Assembly (NCBI GenBank): GCA_900539655.1
Contig: UQCR01000026.1
Location: forward strand, 1 to 61,389
Length of the DNA stretch: 61,389 bases
Origin: an uncultured Robinsoniella sp.
GTDB taxonomy: Bacteria; Bacillota; Clostridia; Lachnospirales; Lachnospiraceae
Reading direction: 5' to 3'
Made by a program: the position numbers and the translations under genes. Below are positions 25,783 through 35,095 of this stretch, piece after piece. The notes under the pieces are model-generated. The model had not been told where the DNA came from, searched no databases, and saw nothing but the letters and a program-made list of their open reading frames with translations. Within the stretch, counting starts at the first letter, position 1; each line of letters opens with the position of its first letter.

Positions 25783-27075
25783 ATGAAGAAGAAAACCAGG
25801 AAGAACACGAAAAGCGAGATGGCGAACAAACTATGGAAAAAAGCAGCGGCAGTGGTCCTGACAGCCGCTATGTGTATGACATTGCTTGCCGGATGCGGAC
25901 AGGGAACAAACCAAGCAGACAATCAGAGCGAAGTAACAACAAACAGTCAGACAGAAGTTCAGACCGAAGAAATAACGAACAGTCAGACAGAAGTTCAGAC
26001 CGAAAAACCTGTAGAAGGCCAGAATGTAAAGGGGACAGAGAGTCTGACGGAAAACCAGACAAAGTCTGCAAATTCTGAAGAACAGGCAGATGGGAATGTC
26101 CGTGAAGTAACGGATGCGGCGGGCAACGTAGTGGAGGTGCCGGCGGATATTACAAAAATTGCAGTTACACCGCTTCCCTGGTCATCTGTAATCTATGCCA
26201 TTGACGGAAGCTCAGACCGTATGGTTTCCATTAATCCGGGAGCTATGAAGGCTTATACCGGTAACTTCTTTGAGAAGCTGGACAGCAACTACGGCAAACT
26301 TGACACCTCCAATATTGGAAAAGATTTTTCTATTAATATGGAAGAAATGGTGAAGGCAGGCGTACAGGCGGTAGTGATCTGGGATTACCAGACCGATGAA
26401 GCAAAGCAGCTGACAGATTTGGGAATAGCACCGATTATGGTGAAAAATGAGACAGTTGAGGAGCTTCAGAATAGCTTTAAAGCCATTGGACAGTTACTTG
26501 GAAAAGAAGACCGGGCACAGGAATTCATTGACCTTTATGGAAAAACCTATGACCGTATCAAGTCTTACCAGGACAAAGTATCACAGGCTGAAAAACCAAA
26601 AGTTTTGTATTTAAGAAATACCGAATTAAAGCTTCAGGGAAATGATAATTTCATCAAAGAAGCGCTGGAACTGGCTGGGGCAGATAACGTGGCTGCAGAT
26701 ATCTCTGATATAACTATGGAAGAAATATTGAAGATCAATCCGGATATTATTTTATTGAGCTGGTTCGATGACTTTGTTCCAGGTGATCTGTATGAGAACA
26801 AAATTGACGGCCAGGACTGGAGCCAGGTAAATGCTGTAATCAATAAAAAAGTTTATAAAACTCCGCTGGGAATTTACCGCTGGGATGCACCGGGTGTGGA
26901 AACGCCCCTGATGATGATGTGGCTGGCAACGTTGATTCAGCCGGATATTTTCTCTGATATAAATATGGAACAGGAAGTCAAGGATTACTTTTCAAATTAC
27001 TTCCAGTATACTTTAACGGATGAAGATATGGCACAGATCATGAGTGACGCAGCAAATGCAGACAGTGCTAAATAG
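25783..27075 (+). CDS. Corrinoid/siderophore-type ABC substrate-binding lipoprotein
   Basis: A 430-aa lipoprotein with lipobox LLAGC (Cys near 38), a Thr/Gln/Glu-rich linker with two copies of TNSQTEVQTE, and a class III (FecB/BtuF-like) binding domain (about 105-405): REVTDAAGNVVEVP, then VTPLPWSSVIYAIDG, NMEEMVKAGVQAVV and EEILKINPDIILLS. It delivers substrate to the permease/ATPase encoded directly downstream. The cobalamin riboswitch argues that the substrate is a corrinoid, cobalt complex or related tetrapyrrole. The FecB family also takes haem and siderophores, so this is inference. Confidence 0.88.
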   Translation: MKKKTRKNTKSEMANKLWKKAAAVVLTAAMCMTLLAGCGQGTNQADNQSEVTTNSQTEVQTEEITNSQTEVQTEKPVEGQNVKGTESLTENQTKSANSEEQADGNVREVTDAAGNVVEVPADITKIAVTPLPWSSVIYAIDGSSDRMVSINPGAMKAYTGNFFEKLDSNYGKLDTSNIGKDFSINMEEMVKAGVQAVVIWDYQTDEAKQLTDLGIAPIMVKNETVEELQNSFKAIGQLLGKEDRAQEFIDLYGKTYDRIKSYQDKVSQAEKPKVLYLRNTELKLQGNDNFIKEALELAGADNVAADISDITMEEILKINPDIILLSWFDDFVPGDLYENKIDGQDWSQVNAVINKKVYKTPLGIYRWDAPGVETPLMMMWLATLIQPDIFSDINMEQEVKDYFSNYFQYTLTDEDMAQIMSDAANADSAK

Positions 27076-27093
27076 AGACGGGAGAGGCACCTT

Positions 27094-28122
27094 ATGGAAC
27101 CGAAGACTAAAAAGAAGAAAACCTATGGGGTGATTTTAACGTTTATGATTTTGCTTCTGCTGGCTTTGACAATACTGGCGATTGGATTGGGGAGATATTT
27201 TATCTCTCCAATTGATGTTATAAAAATAATATGTTCTAAGATAATTGATATTCCCCAATCCTGGGATAAGCAGGCGGAAGGGGTTATCTTTACATTGCGA
27301 GTGCCCCGGATTCTGGCGGCTCTGCTCGTGGGAGCAGCGTTATCCTTATCCGGAGCATCTTACCAGGGCGTTTTTAAAAATCCGCTGGTGGCACCGGATA
27401 TGCTGGGGGTATCCGCAGGAGCCTGTGTGGGAGCATCTCTGGCAATTTTGTTTCAGTCTAACCAGCTGGTAATCCAGATCGCTGCTTTTGGAGGCGGAAT
27501 TTTAGCTGTTTTAGCAGCGACTTCAATTCCCAGATTTATTCGGAATAACTCTATGATGACTCTGGTGCTGGCAGGGGTAATTGTGGGCGGGCTGATGAAT
27601 TCCGTGTTAGGTCTGCTGAAATATCTGGCTGATCCGGACACGCAGCTCGCATCCATTACACATTGGCAGTTGGGGAGCCTTTCCAGCATAGTCTGGAGAG
27701 ACATCGCCTATGCCGGTCCGGCGATTATTGCATCGCTTATTGTGCTGCTGCTGATCCGCTGGAGGATAAATGTACTTTCACTGGGAGAAGACGAGGCAAA
27801 AACGCTGGGAACAAATATCAAAAAATCAAGGGGACTGGTTATCTTTTGTGCGACGGTTCTTACCGCCAGTGCAGTATGTATCAGTGGAACCATTGGCTGG
27901 ATCGGTCTGGTGATTCCTCATTTTGGACGAATGCTTGTGGGACCGGACAATAGAAAACTGCTGCCGGTTTCCGCTGTATTGGGTGCTATATTTTTACTGT
28001 TCATCGATACGCTGGCGAGAAATCTGACAAGTGCAGAGCTGCCCCTTTCTATTTTAACAGGATTAATTGGAGCCCCGTTTTATTTTTACTTATTATTAAA
28101 GCAAAGGATGAAGCTGTCATGA
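27094..28122 (+). CDS. FecCD-family ABC permease
   Basis: A 342-aa integral membrane protein with about nine to ten helices. Family landmarks are the LRVPRILAALLVGAALSLSGASYQGVFKNPLVAPDMLGVSAGA block, seen here in parts from residue 68, and GLVIPHFGRMLVGPDNRKLLP near 275 with GLIGAPFYFYLL at the end. It transports the substrate bound by the upstream lipoprotein. Its TGA overlaps the ATPase start (ATGA). BtuC and FecC/FhuB are equally good family relatives. Confidence 0.92.
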   Translation: MEPKTKKKKTYGVILTFMILLLLALTILAIGLGRYFISPIDVIKIICSKIIDIPQSWDKQAEGVIFTLRVPRILAALLVGAALSLSGASYQGVFKNPLVAPDMLGVSAGACVGASLAILFQSNQLVIQIAAFGGGILAVLAATSIPRFIRNNSMMTLVLAGVIVGGLMNSVLGLLKYLADPDTQLASITHWQLGSLSSIVWRDIAYAGPAIIASLIVLLLIRWRINVLSLGEDEAKTLGTNIKKSRGLVIFCATVLTASAVCISGTIGWIGLVIPHFGRMLVGPDNRKLLPVSAVLGAIFLLFIDTLARNLTSAELPLSILTGLIGAPFYFYLLLKQRMKLS

Positions 28123-28961
28123 TTCTAGAAGTAAAAGACCTTGCATTTTCATATCATAATGGTCATGATCGGATGTTGTTCCAGAATGTTAATTTTACGC
28201 TGCAAAAAGGAGAAATCTTTTCCATTTTGGGAGCAAATGGTGCAGGGAAATCCACGCTTTTGAATTGCCTGGCTAATTTACTGCATCCGGCAAAAGGGCA
28301 GATATTATTACAAGGACAGAATATGAAACAATCTTCGTTGAAAAATATAGCCCGGACTATCGGCTATGTTCCTCAATCACATACTCCGGCATATGCATAC
28401 TCTGTAGAGGAATTTATTGTTATGGGGAGGGCACCTTATCTTGGATTGTGCGCTCAGCCTCAGGAGAAAGATTATAAACTGGTCAGGGAAGCGATGGAGG
28501 AACTGGGGATCACACATCTGTCAAACCGTCCGTATACGGAATTGAGTGGTGGGGAGCGGCAGCAGGTGATCATTGCCAGGGCGATTGTGCAGCAGCCGGA
28601 TATCATTATGCTGGATGAGCCTACCAATCATTTGGACTATGGTAATCAATTGCGCATGATACAGTTAATTAACAGATTAGCGGAGAAAGGATATGGAGTA
28701 ATTATAACCAGCCATATGCCGGACCATGTGCTGCTCCTGGGAGGTACAGTTGGTATGCTGGGAACAGATGGCAGACTGCAGGTGGGAAGTACGGAAGAGA
28801 TTATGACCGAGGAAAATCTGAAGCGCCTGTATGATATTGATGTCCATATGGTATATATGAAAGAAGTAGGAAGAAAAGTTTGTGCAGCAGGAAAAATGGA
28901 AGGCGGCAGAATTGCAGGGAGACCCGCAGCATGCCATGGGGATAAGAATGAAAACAATTAG
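28119..28961 (+). CDS. ABC transporter ATPase (FecE/BtuD type)
   Basis: A 280-aa ATPase with Walker A GANGAGKST (38-46), Q-loop VPQSH, signature LSGGERQQV, Walker B IIMLDEPTNHLD and H-switch TSHMPDH. It energises the FecCD permease and overlaps its gene by four bases. The C-terminal 30 residues (GRKVCAAGKMEGGRI) extend beyond the usual fold, and their coding sequence overlaps the NifH-like gene by 14 bases, showing tight coupling of transport and the nitrogenase-like enzyme. Confidence 0.93.
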   Translation: MILEVKDLAFSYHNGHDRMLFQNVNFTLQKGEIFSILGANGAGKSTLLNCLANLLHPAKGQILLQGQNMKQSSLKNIARTIGYVPQSHTPAYAYSVEEFIVMGRAPYLGLCAQPQEKDYKLVREAMEELGITHLSNRPYTELSGGERQQVIIARAIVQQPDIIMLDEPTNHLDYGNQLRMIQLINRLAEKGYGVIITSHMPDHVLLLGGTVGMLGTDGRLQVGSTEEIMTEENLKRLYDIDVHMVYMKEVGRKVCAAGKMEGGRIAGRPAACHGDKNENN

Positions 28962-29778
28962 AATAGCGTTCTATGGAAAAGGAGGAATCGGAAAATCAAC
29001 GATTGCTTCCAATGTTTCAGCGGTACTGGCTTTTGAAGGGAAAAAAGTACTGCATATAGGCTGTGATCCGAAAGCAGATTCCACAAGAGGCCTGATGGGA
29101 AAAAGGATACCTGCCGTCCTGGACCAGCTCAATGAAAAGGATGGTATCTTAGTGCGGGAAGATGTGTTATTTACGGGTATAAACGGCGTACAGTGCCTGG
29201 AGGCAGGAGGCCCCCAGGCGGGCTGTGGCTGTGCAGGACTTGGAATCACTGCAGCAATGGATGAACTGGAGCGCATGGAAATTCTGGATGAATCCTGGGA
29301 TGTCATAGTGTATGATGTTCTGGGAGATGTGGTATGCGGCGGATTTTCAGTTCCCATGAGACAGCATTATGCAGATCAGGTATACGTGGTTACATCTCCG
29401 GACTTTATGTCTGTCTATGCAGCCAACAATATATTAAAAGGCATCAGGCGCTATTCAACTGAGGATAACAGCCTGTTAGGCGGTTTGATTTTGAATCATG
29501 TAAAAGACGATGGTGATATACGCGTAATCGATAGATTTTCTTCAATAACAGGAGCACCAGTTACAGCCGTGATCCGGGAAAGCAGTGAAATGCGTATTGC
29601 TGAATTTCAACGAAGGCTTTTTACCCAGGTATTTCCCGAGGGAATGAATACTGCCGTCTTAAAGGAATTTGCGAAAAGGCTTGCAATACACAAGGCAGAT
29701 ACCCTATTCCGGGGATTAGATGAAGATGAACTGGAACAGTTTGGTATGGAGATTTTCAACGAGGAAATCGCTTTATGA
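28948..29778 (+). CDS. NifH/BchL/CfbC-like iron-sulfur ATPase
   Basis: ATG 28948 is chosen for its GGGGATAAGA site; an upstream ATG in frame lies inside the ATPase gene. The 276-aa product has P-loop GKGGIGKST (10-18), switch GCDPKADST, cluster ligand Cys95 (GCGCAGLG, with an extra Cys93) and Cys130 (DVVCGGF). These two Cys hold the intersubunit 4Fe-4S cluster in nitrogenase-type reductases. It passes ATP-driven electrons to a partner, here the NifD-like protein whose ATG overlaps its stop. The absence of nifK, nifE, nifN and nifB argues against nitrogen fixation. The riboswitch and transporter point to corrinoid or other tetrapyrrole chemistry. Confidence 0.9.
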   Translation: MKTIRIAFYGKGGIGKSTIASNVSAVLAFEGKKVLHIGCDPKADSTRGLMGKRIPAVLDQLNEKDGILVREDVLFTGINGVQCLEAGGPQAGCGCAGLGITAAMDELERMEILDESWDVIVYDVLGDVVCGGFSVPMRQHYADQVYVVTSPDFMSVYAANNILKGIRRYSTEDNSLLGGLILNHVKDDGDIRVIDRFSSITGAPVTAVIRESSEMRIAEFQRRLFTQVFPEGMNTAVLKEFAKRLAIHKADTLFRGLDEDELEQFGMEIFNEEIAL

Positions 29779-31430
29779 ATGAGTGTAAGATAGAAGAGGT
29801 ACTGGCAGAAGAGTCACCTGACATGCAGAAAATTCCGGACCAGATCCTGAATGAAGAAGGATTGGCATTGGTAGCAGCCGGTTCTTTAGCCTGCGTACGT
29901 ATCTTATATTTTCGGGCATACAGACTGGGAAAGCTGAAGAATTTCTTCGGCTGTCCGGTGAATGCCCGGGAATATGGAATGGGATTACAAGGCACTAAGT
30001 TGAGAAAATGCATTGGTAAGGCGCTGGAAATGGAAGGTGTCCGGGGCGTAATCGTATATGCCTCCTGCATGGAAGTACTGACCCTGTGGGATTTTCAAAA
30101 AGAGCTGGAGCAGGTATCCAATCCCCATAAGATCCCTGTTAAAATACTGTACCGAGGCCCCCTGGTAAAAAGAAGGAAACCTCCGGCGGAATCACTTCGC
30201 AGAATATTTATGGAAATTGAAGAAGAAAATCCGGAAGGAGGGAATGTAACGTGTTCAGGTAAGGAAGCAACTGCCGTGGGCTTAATCCCTCATCCAGCCC
30301 CCGATTTTTCAGGTATTGCTTCACTTTTGCAGGAATGGAACTGTGAAACTTTACTGCTTACACCCGGAGGATGTAAAAGCTGTATCGAAGGCGCTGATGG
30401 AACAGACAGTATGAATGACCTGAAAAGCACCAGATTTCATGATGCCAACGTCTGTCTGGGATGTGAAAAACAGCTTATAGATGCAGCTGTCCATCAACTT
30501 ACCGGCAAGGGACTTTTATGCCTATTGGGAAGTGCGGTCATTAAAACGGTTGGAATGGATGTAAGAGGCATAACCGGAGAACTTGAAAAATCCGGCAGAC
30601 CCTGTGTATATCTGCCAAGCGACGGATTTGAAGGAGCGCCCCCGGCAATGGCTCAGGCATGGCTTATGCTGGGACAGAAACTGCTCTTAAAGCATCCGCC
30701 TGATGAAAGGGACAGCTGCCACATCTGGATTTTGGGATATTCAAGATTAGGAACAGGTAAAATCAAACATCTGAATCCTGTAATAGAGCGGCTAAAAAAT
30801 ATGGGATGCAGTGTTACGATCTGGAGTAACAAGGAAACAGAAAGCAATGCCGAACTCCCTTTTCTGACTTGGGTTGTGAGTACGGAAGGATTGAAACTGG
30901 CACAGTGGATGAAAGATAAATATAACATACCATATGTGGATGCAATGCCGGTGGGTGAAAGGATGCTGGAAAGTTTTATCAATAAAATCGCTTCCATCAA
31001 AAATAAAACGCAGTATTTAGAACAAGTAATGAGGCAGGCTGAGAGTTCAGACAGTAGAGACAGCAGAAATGTTGTTATCATTGGTGAACCTGTGCTGTCT
31101 TATGGAATTAAAAATTATCTTCAAACGGAAAAAGGGTTTACAAATGTGCAAATATCAGCATATGCCCCGACCCGGGGGATGCAGTCCTTTTACCGCCAAT
31201 ATGCTAAAGAGGTGTTACAATTCACCTCTCCTGAAGAATTGTGTGGGCAATTGTGTGGACAAAAGGCAGACATTGTAATTGCAGATCCTTTGTTACTGCA
31301 GGTAATTCGAGGAGATATTGTGCGCATTCCGTTACCCTATCCAATATTCAGCGGACGCATTTTTACAGAAGATGTCTATGAATATGCGGGTGGGCCTGGC
31401 GCAGAGTATTTGAATCATTATTTAGATTAA
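29775..31430 (+). CDS. NifD-like oxidoreductase component (nitrogenase component 1 family)
   Basis: A 551-aa protein with nitrogenase component 1 architecture: three Rossmann-like subdomains. Potential cluster Cys occur at C60 (FFGCPV), C79 and C98 (YASCMEV), with later pairs at GGCKSC and VCLGC. TGKGLLCLLGSAV and RLGTGKIKHL occupy positions typical of the fold. It is larger than CfbD or ChlN/BchN, and no separate NifK-type partner gene follows, so a homodimer is likely. Substrate is unknown. Reduction or remodelling of a corrinoid or related tetrapyrrole imported by the linked transporter is the simplest hypothesis. Confidence 0.82.
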   Translation: MNECKIEEVLAEESPDMQKIPDQILNEEGLALVAAGSLACVRILYFRAYRLGKLKNFFGCPVNAREYGMGLQGTKLRKCIGKALEMEGVRGVIVYASCMEVLTLWDFQKELEQVSNPHKIPVKILYRGPLVKRRKPPAESLRRIFMEIEEENPEGGNVTCSGKEATAVGLIPHPAPDFSGIASLLQEWNCETLLLTPGGCKSCIEGADGTDSMNDLKSTRFHDANVCLGCEKQLIDAAVHQLTGKGLLCLLGSAVIKTVGMDVRGITGELEKSGRPCVYLPSDGFEGAPPAMAQAWLMLGQKLLLKHPPDERDSCHIWILGYSRLGTGKIKHLNPVIERLKNMGCSVTIWSNKETESNAELPFLTWVVSTEGLKLAQWMKDKYNIPYVDAMPVGERMLESFINKIASIKNKTQYLEQVMRQAESSDSRDSRNVVIIGEPVLSYGIKNYLQTEKGFTNVQISAYAPTRGMQSFYRQYAKEVLQFTSPEELCGQLCGQKADIVIADPLLLQVIRGDIVRIPLPYPIFSGRIFTEDVYEYAGGPGAEYLNHYLD

Positions 31431-31443
31431 TAGAATAGATATG

Positions 31444-31491
31444 TCCCTTCATTTGTTGTGAAATTTGACACAGATTGAAGGGATATTTTTT
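31444..31491 (+). terminator. Rho-independent terminator of the B12 operon
   Basis: TCCCTTCA pairs with TGAAGGGA across a 26-base loop, followed by TATTTTTTA. Confidence 0.75.
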
Positions 31492-31567
31492 ATCAAAAAG
31501 TATTTTTACACAAAAACAGGGTGTTTGACATTTGCAAATTTATAAATATATGATAATATGGTAACAG

Positions 31568-31595
31568 TTGACAGGACAGTTTATTAAATGATAAT
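31568..31595 (+). promoter_or_regulatory. Promoter of the YesMN operon
   Basis: A consensus TTGACA (31568-31573) and GATAAT (31590-31595) have a 16-bp spacer. They lie 46 bases before the kinase start. Confidence 0.7.
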
Positions 31596-31640
31596 TCATC
31601 GATATAAAATAACAGTGCAAAGGGCAGGTACCATTTAAAT

Positions 31641-33500
31641 ATGAAAGACCATGACAAAGAAAAAAGGGAAAAAAGATTAGAGTTAAATCTTAAGATGAGG
31701 GTGAAAATATTAATCCTGTGCCTGGGATTGACTTTGTTTGCACTTATTTTACAGACCATCTTGTTTGAAAATTCTTCATCAGGTCTGATCTATAATCAGG
31801 CGAAAGAGGAAAGTTTTGCTTCGCTGCAAAACATGCAGAACGAAATATATGGATTTGTAAAAAATATGGAAAGCAATATGATCGAGATTTACGGTGAAAA
31901 AGACTTGATTCAAGGACTGAAAAATAAAGAGAAAATAGAAAATCTGAGAACCGGTTATTATCGTTTGGCTTATAATTTTGGCACCAGCCATTTTGCCACT
32001 ACAGATGGAGTGGTGGCAATGTATCTATACAATCCGCAGCACGAGATTATCAGCACTTATCGAAGGGCAGTTACGCCCAAGCATAATTATCAGACGGATA
32101 TTTATGAGGATGCGGAGAACCAAAACGCAGGGGTTGTGAAAGAGTATGTGGAGTCGGACGATACGACGATGCTGATATCCAGTTATTATAACCAATACCG
32201 GGAAACGGATATTATTCGGTTGGTTTTGAAGATTTATAATAACAGCAATTTAAATGATGTAATCGGATATGCGGTCTGCGATATTGACAGCAAAGTTATC
32301 CGTTCTATCATGGAAAAGTACAGTACGGATAAAACAATGTTTATGTGGATTCAGCCATCCGGAGACAGGCCGGCGGTAAGTATCGGCAGCCTGGAAGGCA
32401 AGGATGTGGAATACTACAATGAAATCAGCGCCAAGATACAGACTACATCATCCAGTGATGTAGCAAAATTATTAACCACATCGAAACGGGTGTTTTTCCA
32501 GGTTCCTCAGAAGAAGTATAACATGGATGCCTATTCTCTCATGCCCAGGTCACTGCTGGTGCAGAATCAGAAGGCGCTTACAAAGAATCTGATTTTCATT
32601 GCATTGATTATGATTATAGCCGCAGCCATATTGACGATTCTGGTATCCCGGGGACTGACAAAGCCTCTGGATAAGCTGATGCAGACCATAGAGCGGATCA
32701 AAGGGGGAGAAACCCATTTGCGGGTAGATGTACATAACAAAGATGAGGTAGGAATTCTGGGACAGAGTTTCAACGAGATGCTGGATCAGATGGAGGTACT
32801 GATCAGCCAGGAGTATGAGACGAAGCTGCTGCTAAACAGGGCTGAATACAAGGCGCTTCAGGCGCAGATCAATCCACATTTCCTGTACAACACGCTGGAC
32901 ACCATGAGTAGTATTGCTCAGATTCAGAATTGTCCCGAAGTCAGTGGACTCAGCCAGTCCCTTTCTAATATTTTCCGGTACAGTCTGGATATGAAAAATC
33001 CCTTTTCTACGGTAGCAAAAGAAATTGTGCATCTGAAAAATTATATTTACGTTATGAATGTAAGGATGCGGGATAATGTAAAATATAGCTTTGATATAGA
33101 TGAAACAGTGCTTCAGGATACAGTTCCCAGAATTTCTATACAGCCATTAGTGGAGAATGCTTTAAACCATGGACTGCGCAACACCAGGGGGGACAAGGAG
33201 ATTATAGTCTGCGCCCAGGTGCGGGAGGGAAATTTATGGATCAGTGTGCAGGACAACGGAGTTGGTATGGATGCTGCAAAAGTGAATGAGATTCTGGAGA
33301 AAAACGATATTAACCTGGTGGAAAAAGGAAGCTCCATCGGATTAAATAATATTAATGCCCGTATGAAAATGCTGTATGGCAGAGAGTATGGAATCCATGT
33401 GGAAAGTGAGGTGGGAAAAGGAACCAGAATATATCTGAAAATACCAAGAGTAAAAATGGAGGAGGTCAGTTCATGGATGCAGCAGCCTATAAAGTCCTGA
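31641..33500 (+). CDS. YesM-type sensor histidine kinase
   Basis: A 619-aa membrane kinase with a transmembrane helix at about 22-44, a large extracellular sensor (about 45-310), a second helix at about 314-336, a HAMP segment, and a His_kinase domain with H413 in QINPHFLYNTLD. The ATPase domain has N-box PLVENALNHG (N506). This family senses sugars or sugar-loaded binding proteins and pairs with AraC-type YesN regulators. Its 3' end overlaps the regulator gene by 28 bases. The lipoprotein gene in the same operon could present the ligand to its sensor domain. Confidence 0.93.
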   Translation: MKDHDKEKREKRLELNLKMRVKILILCLGLTLFALILQTILFENSSSGLIYNQAKEESFASLQNMQNEIYGFVKNMESNMIEIYGEKDLIQGLKNKEKIENLRTGYYRLAYNFGTSHFATTDGVVAMYLYNPQHEIISTYRRAVTPKHNYQTDIYEDAENQNAGVVKEYVESDDTTMLISSYYNQYRETDIIRLVLKIYNNSNLNDVIGYAVCDIDSKVIRSIMEKYSTDKTMFMWIQPSGDRPAVSIGSLEGKDVEYYNEISAKIQTTSSSDVAKLLTTSKRVFFQVPQKKYNMDAYSLMPRSLLVQNQKALTKNLIFIALIMIIAAAILTILVSRGLTKPLDKLMQTIERIKGGETHLRVDVHNKDEVGILGQSFNEMLDQMEVLISQEYETKLLLNRAEYKALQAQINPHFLYNTLDTMSSIAQIQNCPEVSGLSQSLSNIFRYSLDMKNPFSTVAKEIVHLKNYIYVMNVRMRDNVKYSFDIDETVLQDTVPRISIQPLVENALNHGLRNTRGDKEIIVCAQVREGNLWISVQDNGVGMDAAKVNEILEKNDINLVEKGSSIGLNNINARMKMLYGREYGIHVESEVGKGTRIYLKIPRVKMEEVSSWMQQPIKS

Positions 33501-35095
33501 TTGCAGATGATGAGTATTGGACAAGGGAGAAAATAAGGAATATGATATGTTGGGAGAAATATTCCTTAGAGTTTATGGAACCGGCAGTAGACGGGGAAGA
33601 TGTGTTAAATAAAATCCAACTGGAAGAGCCGGATATACTGATAACCGATATAAACATGCCTTTTATAAATGGAGTAGAGCTTTTATCTATTATAAAAGAA
33701 AAATATCCTGATATTATAACCTTCGTCATAAGTGGGTATGATGATTTTCAATATGTAAAGGATACATTTATGTCAGGGGCAATAAACTATCTGGTAAAGC
33801 CTGTGACCAAAATTGATCTGGTAAATGCGCTGTCGAAGGCCCTTGAGATTATCAGCACCCGCAGGTGTGCAAAACAGGAGGAAGAAGAACGGCAAATGAA
33901 GCTGCTAAAAGCAGCCTCGCTGATACAGGACCGTGAATTCAGCCTTTTGGTGGAACGGGAAGATACGCCGTTTACACCAACCATTACTATGAACAGTGAA
34001 ATTAATTTTGCAGGCGCAAGCCTGATGCTGATTAAGATACATAACTTGAATGAGCTTATGAAGAAGTATCAATATGATATGAATAAGCTTTCTTATCATG
34101 TGAAAAAGGAAATCAAAAATATTGTTTCAAAAGAGAGCTCTATGGTATTTAATCATATTTTCCGATCCAACGAGTTTATTGTAGTTTCTGAAATCGAAAA
34201 TGAAGAATTGAAGAAGGCGGCTGAAAAACTTATCATATATCTTGCACCGGCAGCGAATTCTCCGGTAACAGCCTGCATCAGTGAGCACAGCTATACCATG
34301 GACAGCATACATATGGCATATATTCAGACCGTGGCGCTGTTTATGACCAGAATTTACGAAAATAGAAATGAGATTCTCATTGCCGGCAGGGGCACGGAAA
34401 ACCAGAAAAAGGTTCATAACCAGTTGAGCAGTGAGTATGAAAAACAGATTAAGAGCCTCTTGCAAAGGGGAAATAAATCTGCGTTAAAACAATTAATCTT
34501 TGAAACGATTGGACTGCGAAGATGTCAGGAAGAAAAGTGGGAGTATCTGGAGGTAAAGCAGACAGTAAAGAAAATTCTTAATATTTTTACAGATCATACC
34601 GCAGAGCAGGGGAATCCTAAAAAATTGATGGATATGGAAAATATGGCAGATGTGGCGGATAAGATCATCGAACTTCTGGATGCGGATGTGCTGTGTGAAG
34701 TGCTTTGCGACATTATAGAGTTTGCCGTCACCAATCAGGGAGAAGCTGCAACAGACTCCATACGAAGTGTAGTAAAACAGGCAGTACAGTTTATAGACAG
34801 CAACTACTTTGAAGAATTGAGCCTGTCTTCTCTTGCTCAGCAGTTCAATGTGGAAAGTTCCTATTTTTCCAAGATGTTCCGGCAGGAAACAGGGGAAAAT
34901 TTAATGGTCTATATCACTCGTTTAAGAGTTGAAAAGGCAAAAGAATTTATGGCTAATAAAGAGGTAAGCCTTACCGAAATCGCTTTTATGGTTGGGTATG
35001 ATGATTACACTTATTTTAGCCGCGTATTCCGGAAAGTGGAGGGGAAAAGTCCGAGAGACTACAGAACGGGTATTACCGGACAGAGGGAAGTATGA
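33473..35095 (+). CDS. YesN-type AraC response regulator
   Basis: A 540-aa protein with a receiver (1-125; D12/D13, phospho-acceptor D59 in ILITDINMP, K near 107), a middle region (about 150-420) typical of YesN proteins, and a C-terminal AraC domain (about 435-535) with two helix-turn-helix motifs (LSSLAQQFNVESSYFSKMF, LTEIAFMVGYDDYTYFSRVF). GGAGGAGG precedes its start inside the kinase gene. Probable targets are promoters sharing the 30-bp motif at 42299 and 47701. That link is inferred. Confidence 0.93.
   Translation: MDAAAYKVLIADDEYWTREKIRNMICWEKYSLEFMEPAVDGEDVLNKIQLEEPDILITDINMPFINGVELLSIIKEKYPDIITFVISGYDDFQYVKDTFMSGAINYLVKPVTKIDLVNALSKALEIISTRRCAKQEEEERQMKLLKAASLIQDREFSLLVEREDTPFTPTITMNSEINFAGASLMLIKIHNLNELMKKYQYDMNKLSYHVKKEIKNIVSKESSMVFNHIFRSNEFIVVSEIENEELKKAAEKLIIYLAPAANSPVTACISEHSYTMDSIHMAYIQTVALFMTRIYENRNEILIAGRGTENQKKVHNQLSSEYEKQIKSLLQRGNKSALKQLIFETIGLRRCQEEKWEYLEVKQTVKKILNIFTDHTAEQGNPKKLMDMENMADVADKIIELLDADVLCEVLCDIIEFAVTNQGEAATDSIRSVVKQAVQFIDSNYFEELSLSSLAQQFNVESSYFSKMFRQETGENLMVYITRLRVEKAKEFMANKEVSLTEIAFMVGYDDYTYFSRVFRKVEGKSPRDYRTGITGQREV

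Noticed and set aside
28948..31430. Nitrogen fixation (nifHD)
   Set aside because: There is no nifK, nifE, nifN or nifB. The operon starts with a transporter under a cobalamin riboswitch, and the NifD-like protein is divergent.
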